Positions 47,790 to 56,319 are shown, numbered from the stretch's first letter. The stretch: DNA of 64,000 nt from Synergistaceae bacterium OttesenSCG-928-I11 (GCA_030266365.1 JAJDHV010000003.1:1-64000), one strand, 5' to 3'. Made by a program: numbers and translations. The notes: generated by a model not told the origin, from the sequence alone.

Positions 47790-49298
47790 TTAGGGCATCA
47801 TCGTTCCGTTGTTTTTCAAACGTTCGTGCCAGGAGAATGCTTCCGCGAGGATGTGTGGCTCGTGTCCGCCGCCGGTTTCGGCGCGCTTCACATAATCGCG
47901 CAGCAATTCGCGGTAATCGGCGTGGCAGCACTTGCTCACGATTTCCGCCGAGCGCTCGCGCGGCGACAATCCGCGCAGGTCGGCGATGCCGTTTTCCGTT
48001 ACGATGATGTCGACGTCGTGTTCCGTGTGGTCGACGTGCGAGCAGAACGGGACGACCTTGGAGATTTTACCTTTGCCCGATGTCGAGGGGCAGAGGAATG
48101 CGGTGAGGTATGCGTTGCGCGCGAAGTCGCCGGAGCCGCCGATGCCGTTCAGCATCTTCGTGCCGCCCGCCATCGTCGAGTTGACGTGTCCGTATACGTC
48201 GACCTCGACGGCCGTGTTCATCGCGATGACGCCCAGACGGCGGATGAGCTCGGGGTGGTTGCTGATTTCCTGGGGGCGCAGCACGATTCGATTTTTGAAG
48301 TCGTCGAGGCGGGGATAGTATTTTGCCGCGGCATCCGGGCTCGGGGTCAGCGCGGTGCTTGACGCGAAGGAGATTTTCCCCTTGTCGAGCAGATCGAAGA
48401 CGGCGTCCTGAAGGACTTCCGTATAGACGGTGAGGCCGTCCGTCGGCCATTCGGAGAGGCCGACCAGCACGGCGTTTGCAATGTTCCCGACGCCGCTCTG
48501 CAGGGGGAGTAACTCCTTGGGCAAGCGCCCTGCCTTGACCTCCATGCTCAGGAAGTCGATGAGGTTTGAGGCCATTTTCTCGCTGACTTCGTCGACGGGG
48601 GCGAGGGGTCTTTGCGAGTCCTGCACACCGGAGTGCACGATCGCGACGATTTTTTCCGGTGGGCAGGGCAGAGCGGTCGTTCCGATGCGGTCCTGCACGT
48701 TTGCGATCGGGATCGGTTTTCTGTGCGGCGGATTCTCCAGCGAATAAATGTCGTGGATCCCCTTGAGGCCGCGCGGCTGGACGGTGTTGATTTCGACGAT
48801 CACGCGGTCCGCCATCTCGATGAACGCGTTGCAGTTGCCGACGGAGGTCGTCGGCACGATGCCGCCGTCTTCCGTGATTTCGAGCGCTTCGATGACGGCG
48901 AGATCCATGTGACCGTAGAAGCCGTAGCGAAGGTTTTGCGCGCAGTGCGACAGATGGATGTCGGCGAACTGAATCTCGCCGCCGTTGATGCCCTTTCTCA
49001 GCGCGTCGTTTGTCTGATAGGGGAAGCGGCGTTTCATGCAGCCCGTGCGGACGAGCTCTTCGTCCAGCTCGGGGCCGACGGAAGCGCCGGACCAAACGGT
49101 GATGGGAATCGGACCTTCATGCTCCGCCCTTTTGGCGAGCGCCATCGGCAACACCTTGGGATAACCGGATGGTGTGAAGCCGCTGAACCCGACGATCATG
49201 CCCGGCTTTACAAACAAAGCCGCCTCGTCCGCGGTCATAATTTTTTCGTGCAGTTTCGAATTTCCGATAAATTCCTTGATGCTCGTCTGACCTGCCAT
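47790..49298 (-). CDS. Acetyl-CoA hydrolase/transferase family protein (Cat1/AarC-like)
   Basis: 502-residue class I CoA-transferase, like succinyl-CoA:acetate or butyryl-CoA:acetate CoA-transferases. ATG 49298 with AAAGGAGTGG upstream; the open frame to 49406 has no binding site. PGMIVGFSGFTPSGYPKVLP, the glycine-rich SGVGNIANAVLVGL and YTEVLQDAVFDL (the likely catalytic Glu) and VTENGIADLRGLSPRERS are conserved. It would exchange CoA between short acyl groups in fermentation, matching the amino-acid catabolic genes beside it. Confidence 0.88.
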   Translation of the reverse strand: MAGQTSIKEFIGNSKLHEKIMTADEAALFVKPGMIVGFSGFTPSGYPKVLPMALAKRAEHEGPIPITVWSGASVGPELDEELVRTGCMKRRFPYQTNDALRKGINGGEIQFADIHLSHCAQNLRYGFYGHMDLAVIEALEITEDGGIVPTTSVGNCNAFIEMADRVIVEINTVQPRGLKGIHDIYSLENPPHRKPIPIANVQDRIGTTALPCPPEKIVAIVHSGVQDSQRPLAPVDEVSEKMASNLIDFLSMEVKAGRLPKELLPLQSGVGNIANAVLVGLSEWPTDGLTVYTEVLQDAVFDLLDKGKISFASSTALTPSPDAAAKYYPRLDDFKNRIVLRPQEISNHPELIRRLGVIAMNTAVEVDVYGHVNSTMAGGTKMLNGIGGSGDFARNAYLTAFLCPSTSGKGKISKVVPFCSHVDHTEHDVDIIVTENGIADLRGLSPRERSAEIVSKCCHADYRELLRDYVKRAETGGGHEPHILAEAFSWHERLKNNGTMMP

Positions 49299-49322
49299 GT
49301 CTTCCACTCCTTTGTTCTCGGT

Positions 49323-49338
49323 ACTTGTAAAAACAAGT
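49323..49338. promoter_or_regulatory. Candidate operator upstream of the CoA-transferase gene
   Basis: Perfect inverted repeat ACTTGT-AAAA-ACAAGT, 25 bases upstream of the start codon and just downstream of a GATAAACT -10-like sequence on the minus strand. A regulator cannot be named. Confidence 0.35.
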
Positions 49339-49378
49339 TTATCAGCAATGAACGGTTTCGTACAGTTCGGTACGCCGC

Positions 49379-49410
49379 AAAAAAAGCGCGGACGCAACGC
49401 GTCCACGCTT
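49379..49410 (-). terminator. Terminator of the glycine betaine transporter operon
   Basis: On the minus strand AAGCGTGGACGC, short loop, GCGTCCGCGCTT followed by a run of seven T. It lies 36 bases beyond the end of the substrate-binding gene. Confidence 0.8.
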
Positions 49411-49445
49411 GTGTGGCGATTGACATATGCTGGCGTCGTGCCCGT

Positions 49446-50375
49446 CTATTTTATGATTTTATTCTCCTTCAGGTAGGTTTCGGCGACCTTCTTCGGATCT
49501 TCTTTCTTTTCGGCCACGAGGAAATTCAGCTCCGTAATGGCCGCGTCGTCCAGGACCGCACCGAGTTTTTCGAAATACGTCGCGATGTCCGGATCCTTGT
49601 CGAGGAACGATTTGTGGATCACCATGCACGGGTTGTACGCCGGGAACATCTCCTTGTCGTCGGTGAGCGCGACGAAGTCGTACGCGCGAATGCGCCCGTC
49701 CGTCGTGAAGCCGAGGCCGACGTCGATCTTCGCGTCCTTGAGCGCGAGATAGATGAGTCCCGAGTCCATCTGCGTCACGGTTGTGATGTCGAGTTTGAAG
49801 CCGTATGTCTTGATCATCTTCGGCAATCCGTCCGGACGCGCGAAGAACTCGTTGTTCGAGGTGATTTTCAGTTTTCCCGGGTTGTCCGAGACGTATTTTG
49901 CCAGGTCGGACATGCTCTTGATGCCGAGTTCGTCCGCCTGTGCGCGGCGCATCATGAGGCAGTATGTGTTATTGAAGGTCATCGGCGGAAGCCAGACGAT
50001 CCCGTCCTTCGCGTCGGTGTCGCGTACGAGGTCGTACGTTTCCTTGCCGTTCAGGGGGCGCGTTTCTTTGAAGAAGACGGTGGAAGCGGTGCCCGTGTAC
50101 TCGATATAGCCGTCGATCTGTTTCGAGACGAGCGCCTGGCGCACGATATTCGTGCCTCCGAGCGGAACCTTGGCGACGACGTCGTAACCGGCATCCGCCA
50201 TGATCAGTGAAACCATGTGTCCCAGTACAAGCTGTTCGGTGAACTCCTTGCTGCCGACGGTGAATTTTCCCTTGCTCGCGGCGAACGCCACATCCGGTGC
50301 GGCGGATACCAATGCCACCGCCGAGAGAACGAGCGCGATCAAAACGACCTTGAAAAAGCGTTGTTTCCGTTTCAT
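49446..50375 (-). CDS. Glycine betaine/choline ABC transporter, substrate-binding protein (OpuCC-like)
   Basis: 309 residues from ATG 50375 (AAAGGAGTG upstream). Signal peptide to about VAFAAS. The mature protein starts FTVGSKEFTEQLVLGHMVSL, the OpuAC/ProX-type signature, then GYIEYTGTASTVFF and PPMTFNNTYCLMMRRAQADE. There is no Cys at the cleavage site, so it is probably a free periplasmic protein, consistent with a diderm cell. Last gene of a four-gene operon. Confidence 0.9.
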   Translation of the reverse strand: MKRKQRFFKVVLIALVLSAVALVSAAPDVAFAASKGKFTVGSKEFTEQLVLGHMVSLIMADAGYDVVAKVPLGGTNIVRQALVSKQIDGYIEYTGTASTVFFKETRPLNGKETYDLVRDTDAKDGIVWLPPMTFNNTYCLMMRRAQADELGIKSMSDLAKYVSDNPGKLKITSNNEFFARPDGLPKMIKTYGFKLDITTVTQMDSGLIYLALKDAKIDVGLGFTTDGRIRAYDFVALTDDKEMFPAYNPCMVIHKSFLDKDPDIATYFEKLGAVLDDAAITELNFLVAEKKEDPKKVAETYLKENKIIK

Positions 50376-50376
50376 C

Positions 50377-51036
50377 TCACACACTCCTTTCGTATCTGTT
50401 CGACTTGCGCCAGCTCGTCAACATTTTTTCGACGCGGCCGAGGGTGAAGTCGGTCGCGATTGCAAGCAGTGCGGTTGGAAATGCGCCCAGAAACATCAGT
50501 TCGGCGTCCATCATGGCGAGTCCCATGAAGATCAGCCTCCCGAGTCCGCCGCCCCCGATTTGCGAACTCAGCGCGGCGGTGCTGATGGTGAGTACGGCGG
50601 CGACGCGGATTCCTGCGATAATCGTCGGCATGGCGAGCGGAAGTTCGATTCGCCAGAGGATGCTTCGCCTCGACATCCCCATGCCCCTCGCCGCGTCCAG
50701 GACTTTGGAATCGACGCCCGACAGCCCGGCGATCACGTTGCGCATCATCGGAACGATCGCGTACAGCGCCAGAGCCGCGATTGCCGTTCGCATACCGATT
50801 CCCAGAAACGCCATGATGAGGCCCAGCACGGCGAGGCTTGGAATGGCCTGTCCGAGCGAGAGAAGGCGGACGAGCATGGGGACCGCAACACTTCCCGCCC
50901 GTTCCGGCCTCGTCGCCCAGATACCGACGATCATCGAGATCGCGATGCCGATGCCGGTCGCGACGGTTACGAGCGTAACGTGCTGAACGAGCAGTGTCAA
51001 CAGAAGTTCCCGCGAGACGATCGGGTGCGAGAACAT
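50377..51036 (-). CDS. Glycine betaine/choline ABC transporter, permease (OpuCB-like)
   Basis: 219-residue permease with about five hydrophobic segments. ATG 51036 overlaps the ATPase stop (TGATG). LLTLLVQHVTLVTVATGIGI and ALYAIVPMMRNVIAGLSGVD (the EAA-type loop VDSKVLDAARGMGMS, LPLAMPTIIAGIR) are characteristic. The open frame continues upstream to 51897 antisense-frame inside the ATPase gene, but that part is not protein-like. Confidence 0.9.
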   Translation of the reverse strand: MFSHPIVSRELLLTLLVQHVTLVTVATGIGIAISMIVGIWATRPERAGSVAVPMLVRLLSLGQAIPSLAVLGLIMAFLGIGMRTAIAALALYAIVPMMRNVIAGLSGVDSKVLDAARGMGMSRRSILWRIELPLAMPTIIAGIRVAAVLTISTAALSSQIGGGGLGRLIFMGLAMMDAELMFLGAFPTALLAIATDFTLGRVEKMLTSWRKSNRYERSV

Positions 51037-52205
51037 CAGCGCGCTCTCCAGAGATAGTCGTGGAGGCTTGTCATCGAGATGGCGCCGATTGGTTTGCCGC
51101 CTTCTCCCTGTACCGGTAAATTTGTGACGTTGTTCGCGATCATCGCGGAGAGCGCCTCGTATGCCGTGCTGTTCTCCGTGATGTCGGGGAAAATTTTCAT
51201 GCACTGATCCGCAGGCGTGTCGTCGCTGAACGGTTTCGAGACGTCGATGCAGCCGAGGAGTTTCCCCTCCCCGGAACAGACGCACACGAGCGGGGACTTG
51301 TCGATGTCGCCCATGCCGTTGTACTCGTATCTCCTCATTCGCCGGTCGAATTTTTTTCGTGCCGCCGCGAACGAGTCGGACTCCGCGATGCGCGGCGGTC
51401 TGTCGTGCGTGTCGACATCGGCAACCTTGAGGTATTTGAACTGCGCCAGAACGTCCTTCGAACCGACGAAATCGCGGACGAAGTCGTTTGCCGGATTCGC
51501 GAGCAGCGTGAGCGGGTCGCCGATCTGCACGATCCGACCGTCCTTCATGATCACGATCCGGTCTCCCATCTTGATCGCCTCGTGGATGTCGTGGGTCACG
51601 AAGATGATCGTCGCCGAGAGCTGGTCTTTGATACGGATGAGTTCGTCCTGTAAAGATTCGCGGACGATCGGGTCGAGCGCGCCGAACGGTTCGTCCATGA
51701 GGATGACCTCGGGGTTGCCCGCGAGCGCGCGCGCGACCCCGACACGCTGTTGTTGTCCGCCGGAGAGCTCGTGCGGGTATTTGTGCGCGTACTCCTTGTA
51801 GTCGAGTTCCATCAACTCGAGACAACTGTCGACGATGTTTTCCAGTTCGTCCCGGTTCGCGCCCTTCAGGCGCGGCACCGTGGCGATGTTCTCCCATATC
51901 GTCATGTGTGGAAAAAGACCGATTCCCTGTATGACGTATCCCATGCTTCTGCGCAGTTTCGTCGGATCGATCGTCGCGGTGTCGACGCCGCCAAAAAGAA
52001 TGTTGCCGCTCGACAATTCTTCGAGGCGGTTTGTCATGCGCAACGTTGTCGTCTTTCCGCAGCCGGACGGGCCGATAAAGACGACGGTTTCTCCGTGTCC
52101 GATTCGCAGGTTGAAGTCGCTGACGACGTCCTTGCCCAGTTCAAAGGTCTTGGCGACGTCTCTGTATTCGAGGAGAAATTTGGAACGCGCGTCGTTTGCC
52201 GTCAT
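51036..52205 (-). CDS. Glycine betaine/choline ABC transporter, ATPase with CBS domains (OpuCA-like)
   Basis: 389-residue ATPase. Walker A GPSGCGKTTTLRM, signature LSGGQQQRVGVARAL, Walker B VILMDEPFGALDPI and switch VTHDIHEA. After about residue 255 there are two CBS-like segments (SPLVCVCSGEGKLLGCIDVS; EALSAMIANNVTNLPVQGEG) that in OpuCA/OpuAA act as osmosensors. Overlaps the upstream permease stop by 4 bases. Confidence 0.92.
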   Translation of the reverse strand: MTANDARSKFLLEYRDVAKTFELGKDVVSDFNLRIGHGETVVFIGPSGCGKTTTLRMTNRLEELSSGNILFGGVDTATIDPTKLRRSMGYVIQGIGLFPHMTIWENIATVPRLKGANRDELENIVDSCLELMELDYKEYAHKYPHELSGGQQQRVGVARALAGNPEVILMDEPFGALDPIVRESLQDELIRIKDQLSATIIFVTHDIHEAIKMGDRIVIMKDGRIVQIGDPLTLLANPANDFVRDFVGSKDVLAQFKYLKVADVDTHDRPPRIAESDSFAAARKKFDRRMRRYEYNGMGDIDKSPLVCVCSGEGKLLGCIDVSKPFSDDTPADQCMKIFPDITENSTAYEALSAMIANNVTNLPVQGEGGKPIGAISMTSLHDYLWRAR

Positions 52206-52828
52206 CGTTTACCGATCCTCCCCTCGAGAATTTTTTGCACGCCTCCGAGCAGAAAATCGATGCCGATCGCCATCGCGCTTGCGCCGAACGCGCCGATGAG
52301 GATCGTCTGCCTGTCGCTTGCCGCGATGCCGCGAATGATGTATGTCCCAAAACCGCCCGCGCCGATATAGGCTGCGATCGAGGCGACGCCGGTCCCCATG
52401 ACGGCGGATGTTCGCAGCCCGGCCATGATCATGGGCATCGCAAGCGGCAGGCGGATCTTAAAAAGAATTTGCCGCTCCGTCATGCCCATTCCGATCGCGG
52501 AATCGACCACGGACGGGTCGATGTTCCGCAACCCGACCAGTGTGTTGCGCAGCATCGGCAATTGCGAATAGAGAAACAGCGCGATGACTGCCGGCACCGT
52601 TCCGATCCCCACGTTCCAGATCGCAAGCACCGGCATGAGCAGGCCGTAGAGTGCGACCGACGGAATCGTGGAGATCAAATTGTCGAAACCCAGAATCAGG
52701 GTCGACGCGACCGGGCGGTTTCTCGCCCATACGCCCAATGGAATGACGGTCGCAGCCGCCAACCCAACCGATACGACGACAATGAAAAAATGACTCTGAA
52801 AGGCGTCGATGAAGGAACCCAGAGGCAT
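52202..52828 (-). CDS. Glycine betaine/choline ABC transporter, permease (OpuCD-like)
   Basis: 208-residue permease, first gene of the operon. ATG 52828 has AAAGG seven bases upstream; GTG 52834 is closer to that site. FIVVVSVGLAAATVIPLGVW, LYSQLPMLRNTLVGLRNIDP and IGMGMTERQILFKIRLPLAM give the EAA loop, and AAYIGAGGFGTYIIRGI is conserved. It pairs with the second permease to form a heterodimer. Confidence 0.9.
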   Translation of the reverse strand: MPLGSFIDAFQSHFFIVVVSVGLAAATVIPLGVWARNRPVASTLILGFDNLISTIPSVALYGLLMPVLAIWNVGIGTVPAVIALFLYSQLPMLRNTLVGLRNIDPSVVDSAIGMGMTERQILFKIRLPLAMPMIMAGLRTSAVMGTGVASIAAYIGAGGFGTYIIRGIAASDRQTILIGAFGASAMAIGIDFLLGGVQKILEGRIGKR

Positions 52829-53059
52829 CACCACCTTTATGCGAAGTGCGAAGTGTGTTTTTCATTATTGACGGCAAATCAGAGGCAATAAATTGTAGGC
52901 AAATTACAGACAACGAAGAATCTTTACAGAATTATTTTAAACAAAGTGACAGCAGAAGTCAAGAGTAATGAACTTTAGTGTCTTTGCGGGGAAAATACGG
53001 GGAAATGATTTTCGCGCATGGTGCGCGTTGCAGAGCCGGGTTTTCTGGCGCGCAGTCGG
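52829..53059. other. Intergenic region upstream of the transporter operon and tRNA-Leu
   Basis: No gene is supported here. Three GGCAA-type repeats (52873, 52884, 52898) lie about 45-70 bases upstream of the OpuCD-like gene, spaced 11 and 14 bases, on a face that could bind an osmotic or stress regulator. A minus-strand TACAAT with a poor TTCTTC -35 overlaps them. An apparent minus-strand frame at 52975-53256 is antisense to the tRNA. Confidence 0.35.
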
Positions 53060-53088
53060 TTGACGTTTCGGGGAAGACGGTATAAAAT
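53060..53088 (+). promoter_or_regulatory. Promoter of tRNA-Leu
   Basis: TTGACG (53060-53065), 17-base spacer, TAAAAT (53083-53088), or TATAAA with a 15-base spacer. The tRNA begins 54 bases later. Confidence 0.55.
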
Positions 53089-53141
53089 CTCACCTGTCGC
53101 TCTCGCTGGACCGGTTTGATCTCGAAGCCTGCGAAGCACGA

Positions 53142-53228
53142 GTCGGGGTGGCGGAACTGGTAGACGCGCTGGATTCAGGATCCAGTGGGCGCAAGCCCAT
53201 GGGGGTTCAATTCCCCCCCTCGACACCA
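53142..53228 (+). tRNA. tRNA-Leu, anticodon CAG
   Basis: Class II tRNA with a long variable arm. Acceptor GTCGGGG pairs with CCTCGAC (one G-U), anticodon stem CTGGA/TCCAG with loop TTCAGGA (CAG at 53176-53178), variable arm TGGGC-GCAA-GCCCA, T arm GGGGG-TTCAATT-CCCCC. The 3' CCA is encoded. Reads CUG, a major Leu codon in this GC-rich genome. Confidence 0.95.
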
Positions 53229-53236
53229 TTAAAAAT

Positions 53237-53271
53237 AAAAAAACCGAGCTGAACATCAGCTCGGTTTTTTT
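53237..53271. terminator. Bidirectional terminator after tRNA-Leu
   Basis: CCGAGCTGA, loop ACA, TCAGCTCGG, with an A run before and seven T after, serving the tRNA and the convergent minus-strand gene. Confidence 0.85.
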
Positions 53272-53276
53272 ATTAC

Positions 53277-53555
53277 CTACTTTGTCATATGCAGCTGGAT
53301 CATGTCGATGAAATTCGTCAGCATCTCCGTCAGATAGGGGATGTTCATGCTGATCAGTTCGGCGATGGCCTTGTACATGACGGCGAGTACGATTGCCGTT
53401 CCGACGGTGAATCCGAGTCCCCTTGCGATGCCGGAGAGAAAATTCAGCCAGAGGATTTTTCCTGTGTTTTGAGACAATCTGACGAACTCCGAGACGCCGC
53501 TGTTGTCCATGCGCTCGAGAAGACGCTCCAATCGGTCGAACCTGTCTTCGCTCAT
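53277..53555 (-). CDS. DUF5665-like small membrane protein
   Basis: 92 residues from ATG 53555 (GGAG eight bases upstream; TTG 53570 is upstream in frame). An N-terminal charged helix (DRFDRLERLLERMDNSGVSE) is followed by ILWLNFLSGIARGLGFTVGT and a hydrophobic span, the pattern of the DUF5665 family. Likely inner-membrane; function unknown. Confidence 0.78.
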   Translation of the reverse strand: MSEDRFDRLERLLERMDNSGVSEFVRLSQNTGKILWLNFLSGIARGLGFTVGTAIVLAVMYKAIAELISMNIPYLTEMLTNFIDMIQLHMTK

Positions 53556-53670
53556 TGTTTTCATCTCCAAACGCTTCGCGCGTATTTTTCGAGAAAATTA
53601 TAGCCGAATCGGAGGAGGAATTTTGAGGAAGACGATATAATGAAGGCGATCATGCGCGGAGGTTCAGGCG

Positions 53671-53850
53671 ATGCAGGTATGGAAGAAGGGGAGTGTGCCG
53701 CCCCCCGGAGAGTATGAATTCAGGACGAGGACGGGCGGTCGGCTGCGCGTTTGGGTCGGCGAAGGATTTGTCGTGATGAACGGCGAGTCCAAGACGCTCG
53801 AACAGGTGTTTCATGCGGGCCAGTTGAGCGGGCCGATGGAGGAGGGATAG
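53671..53850 (+). CDS. Hypothetical protein, 59 residues
   Basis: MQVWKKGSVPPPGEYEFRTR then RLRVWVGEGFVVMNGESKTL, a compact beta-rich sequence. GGAGG at 53658-53662 precedes the ATG and the next gene starts one base after the stop with its binding site inside this gene, so it is probably real. No family recognised. A TATAAT at 53636-53641 may be its -10. Confidence 0.6.
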   Translation: MQVWKKGSVPPPGEYEFRTRTGGRLRVWVGEGFVVMNGESKTLEQVFHAGQLSGPMEEG

Positions 53851-53851
53851 T

Positions 53852-54112
53852 ATGCGAGACACGCTGCCGCCGGAGATGGAGAACCTGACGCCGAAGGATA
53901 TCGAGGGACTGATCGGCGACCAGGGCGAAAAAGCGTACGACGAAATGGCGGAGCAGTTTCCCGATGTGTTTCGCGACGTGTCGCCCGCGTCTTTTCTTTC
54001 GATCTACAATGCCGCGTTTCTGATCGGGTTCCGAAACGCGGAGATGATCTACCGCACCCGCCTTTTGGAATTGGCGCTCGAAGAGAGGGACGAGAAGGAA
54101 GAGTCGCGGTAG
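53852..54112 (+). CDS. Hypothetical protein, 86 residues
   Basis: Acidic helical protein: LTPKDIEGLIGDQGEKAYDE, EQFPDVFRDVSPASFLSIYN, then AAFLIGFRNAEMIYRTRLLE. Strong GGAGGAGGG site. No signal peptide or family recognised; co-transcribed with the 59-residue gene. Confidence 0.65.
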   Translation: MRDTLPPEMENLTPKDIEGLIGDQGEKAYDEMAEQFPDVFRDVSPASFLSIYNAAFLIGFRNAEMIYRTRLLELALEERDEKEESR

Positions 54113-54121
54113 CCCACTCGT

Positions 54122-54688
54122 CTACCGCGTTTTGTTCTTTTCAGCCAGCTTCTTTTCGAGGTCGCGAATTCGCTGTTCCCTTGCCGAGGTTAGGGGCATG
54201 CCGTTTTCCATTGTCGGAAGCCTTTTGGCGTGCTCGAGCGCCTTTTCCAAATCCACCTCCGTGCCGAATCCCATCTCGTAGAACTCCGACGCGGTCATCT
54301 GAGCCGCGAAATTGTCCGCGTCCGCGACACGCGTCATGAGTTCGTGCGCCAGGCCGATGTCGCGCGAGACACCCCAACCGTGTGCGTACATGCGCGCCAG
54401 TGTCGCCGTTCCATCCGGGTCGCCGAGATCTGCCGCTTTCGTGAACCACTCCAGCGCTTTTTTGTCGTCGCTATATCCTCCCAGTCCGCCGAAGTAGATA
54501 TAGCCGATGTAGGCCATCGATTTGGCATCGCCCATCTTTGCGCTCTTCGCCCATTCGAGGAGCGCGTTGTCGTAATCTTCGGCGACGTAGGCGTTCATCC
54601 CCCCGATGAAACTGGCTGAGGCGGCGGAGGATAAAAGCAGGGCGAACAAAGAAGCGAGCAGGGCGGCTTGCAGCAATTTTTTCTTCAT
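54122..54688 (-). CDS. Exported Sel1-repeat protein
   Basis: 188 residues from ATG 54688 (GGAGGA upstream). Signal peptide MKKKLLQAALLASLFALLLS, cleavage near ASA-SF. Three Sel1-type repeats are visible: DNALLEWAKSAKMGDAKSMA with YIGYIYFGGLGG, DKKALEWFTKAADLGDPDGT with LARMYAHGWG, and a more divergent third. A charged C-terminal helix ends the protein. Sel1 proteins are protein-interaction scaffolds in the periplasm; partner unknown. Convergent with the 86-residue gene. Confidence 0.85.
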   Translation of the reverse strand: MKKKLLQAALLASLFALLLSSAASASFIGGMNAYVAEDYDNALLEWAKSAKMGDAKSMAYIGYIYFGGLGGYSDDKKALEWFTKAADLGDPDGTATLARMYAHGWGVSRDIGLAHELMTRVADADNFAAQMTASEFYEMGFGTEVDLEKALEHAKRLPTMENGMPLTSAREQRIRDLEKKLAEKNKTR

Positions 54689-54874
54689 GATTCGATCCTC
54701 CGTCAATTCGATGATGTGGGAACGAGCGATCCGTAAATTTTATCATAATCGGCCTTTACTGCGATGTCGCGTCGAAACCATGTGGAAGAGTGTCTGTATT
54801 GCTGGTAGAATATTTTCAAAGCGCCCTTGCGGCGGAAGATATAAAAGATGAGACGGATTGGAGAAATCGAAAAA

Positions 54875-55366
54875 ATGGCTGTGCTCGAAGTTCTCGTCTA
54901 CCCAAATACGGCGCTCCGGCAAGAGGCGATCTGTGTTTCGGAATTCGACGACAAACTTAAAAAATTGATTAACGACATGCGGGAAACGATGTATGCGGCA
55001 AACGGTGTCGGGCTCGCCGCCCCACAGGTCGGGATTCCACAAAAACTCGTCGTCATCGACTGGAACGGCAACAGATACGTGCTCGTCAACCCACGGATCG
55101 TCGAGCAGGAGGGCGAGGAGCGTCGCGAAGAAGGGTGCCTGAGCTTTCCCGGCATCTACGAAGAGGTTGCGAGGCCGGAGAAGATTCGCGTCCTCTATCA
55201 GGATGAGAACGGCGACGAGCACGACGAGACGATCGAAGGATTTCTCGCACGCGTGTTCGCGCACGAGATCGATCACCTGGAGTGCAAACTGATGATCGAC
55301 CATCTCTCCCCGCTCAAACGAACATTTTTGCGGAAAAAAATGGAGCGAAAGGCGAAATCGGCGTGA
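54875..55366 (+). CDS. def: Peptide deformylase
   Basis: Removes the formyl group from nascent proteins, 163 residues from ATG 54875 (GGAG upstream; ATG 54848 would add nine). Motif 1 GVGLAAPQVG, motif 2 EGCLSFP with the metal Cys, motif 3 HEIDHLE with the metal His pair. Its stop overlaps the fmt start (GTGA), so both enzymes of formyl-Met metabolism are coupled. Confidence 0.95.
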   Translation: MAVLEVLVYPNTALRQEAICVSEFDDKLKKLINDMRETMYAANGVGLAAPQVGIPQKLVVIDWNGNRYVLVNPRIVEQEGEERREEGCLSFPGIYEEVARPEKIRVLYQDENGDEHDETIEGFLARVFAHEIDHLECKLMIDHLSPLKRTFLRKKMERKAKSA

Positions 55367-56319
55367 CGAAACAGGGAAAACCGCGTTACGGTTTTATCGG
55401 CTCGGGCGCGTTCGCGGCCCGGTGTCTGGACCTGCTCTGCGAGTGGAAGTTGCCGTCGTGGATCGTCACGGCGCCGCCGAAGGCGGCCGGCAGGGGAAAT
55501 CGTCTCACGCGGACGTCGGTTGGGCGTTTTGTCGAGGAGCGCGCGATATTTTCGAACGTTCCACTGGTCGAGTCGGCCTGTGCATCGAAGGACGACCGGG
55601 TTTTTCTCATGAAGCGGGACGTTCCGGTCGATTTCGCGTTCGTCATCGATTTCGGTCAGTTGATACGCGAACCGCTTCTTGCCTGGGGCGAGCCGATCGG
55701 CTGCCTCAACATCCACCCGTCGCTGCTGCCTCGCTATCGGGGGGCGGCACCGGTGCAGAGGGCGCTGATGGATCGCGTGGAAGAGACGGGCGTGACGATA
55801 TTCAAACTCGCGCCGGGTATGGATTCCGGTCCCGTGTTGCTCCAAAGGAAGATCGTCGTCGGAGAAGACGACGCGGGCGCTCTGCTGGAGCGCGCCGCGG
55901 TGGCGGGAGTGGCGGCCTTTACCGAATACGCCGAATCGACGCCAATGACGGAGTGGCGCTTTGCACCGCAGGACGACGCGCTTGCGACGACGGCGCCGAA
56001 GATCTCGAAGGAAGAGGAGCGCATCGACTGGAGCAGGTCGGCGGGCGAAATTCTCAGGAAAATCCGTGCATTGGCGCCGAAACCGGGTGCGTGGACGACG
56101 TTCGGCGAGAAGCGCCTGCGCATTTTGGGCGCGTCCGCATCGACCTTACGTGCGAAGACTCGTCCGGGCACATTGACACTTGACGCCTCTTCCCTCTCCG
56201 TATCGACGGGGGACGGGGCTCTCTCGATTTCGCTCGTCCAGATGGAGGGCAAAAAAGTACAGAGCGCGGCGGAGTGGAAAAACGGTCTCCGAGGCGCGAC
56301 GGAGGTGGATCTCGTTTGA
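55363..56319 (+). CDS. fmt: Methionyl-tRNA formyltransferase
   Basis: Formylates Met-tRNAfMet, 318 residues from GTG 55363 overlapping the def stop. N-terminal Rossmann part GFIGSGAFAARCLDLL, formyl-folate site LNIHPSLLPRYRGAAPVQ, GVTIFKLAPGMDSGPVLLQ, and a C-terminal OB-like domain. The open frame upstream to 55282 lies inside def. Ends in TGATG with the Nudix gene. Confidence 0.95.
   Translation: MTKQGKPRYGFIGSGAFAARCLDLLCEWKLPSWIVTAPPKAAGRGNRLTRTSVGRFVEERAIFSNVPLVESACASKDDRVFLMKRDVPVDFAFVIDFGQLIREPLLAWGEPIGCLNIHPSLLPRYRGAAPVQRALMDRVEETGVTIFKLAPGMDSGPVLLQRKIVVGEDDAGALLERAAVAGVAAFTEYAESTPMTEWRFAPQDDALATTAPKISKEEERIDWSRSAGEILRKIRALAPKPGAWTTFGEKRLRILGASASTLRAKTRPGTLTLDASSLSVSTGDGALSISLVQMEGKKVQSAAEWKNGLRGATEVDLV

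Noticed and set aside
51037-51897. Long N-terminal extension of the OpuCB-like permease frame
   Set aside because: It lies within the ATPase gene in another frame, is Arg/Gly/His-rich, and the TGATG overlap at 51036 marks the real start.
52975-53256. 93-codon minus-strand frame reading SRGGIEPPWACAHWILNPARL
   Set aside because: This is the well-known spurious translation of the antisense of a tRNA-Leu gene.
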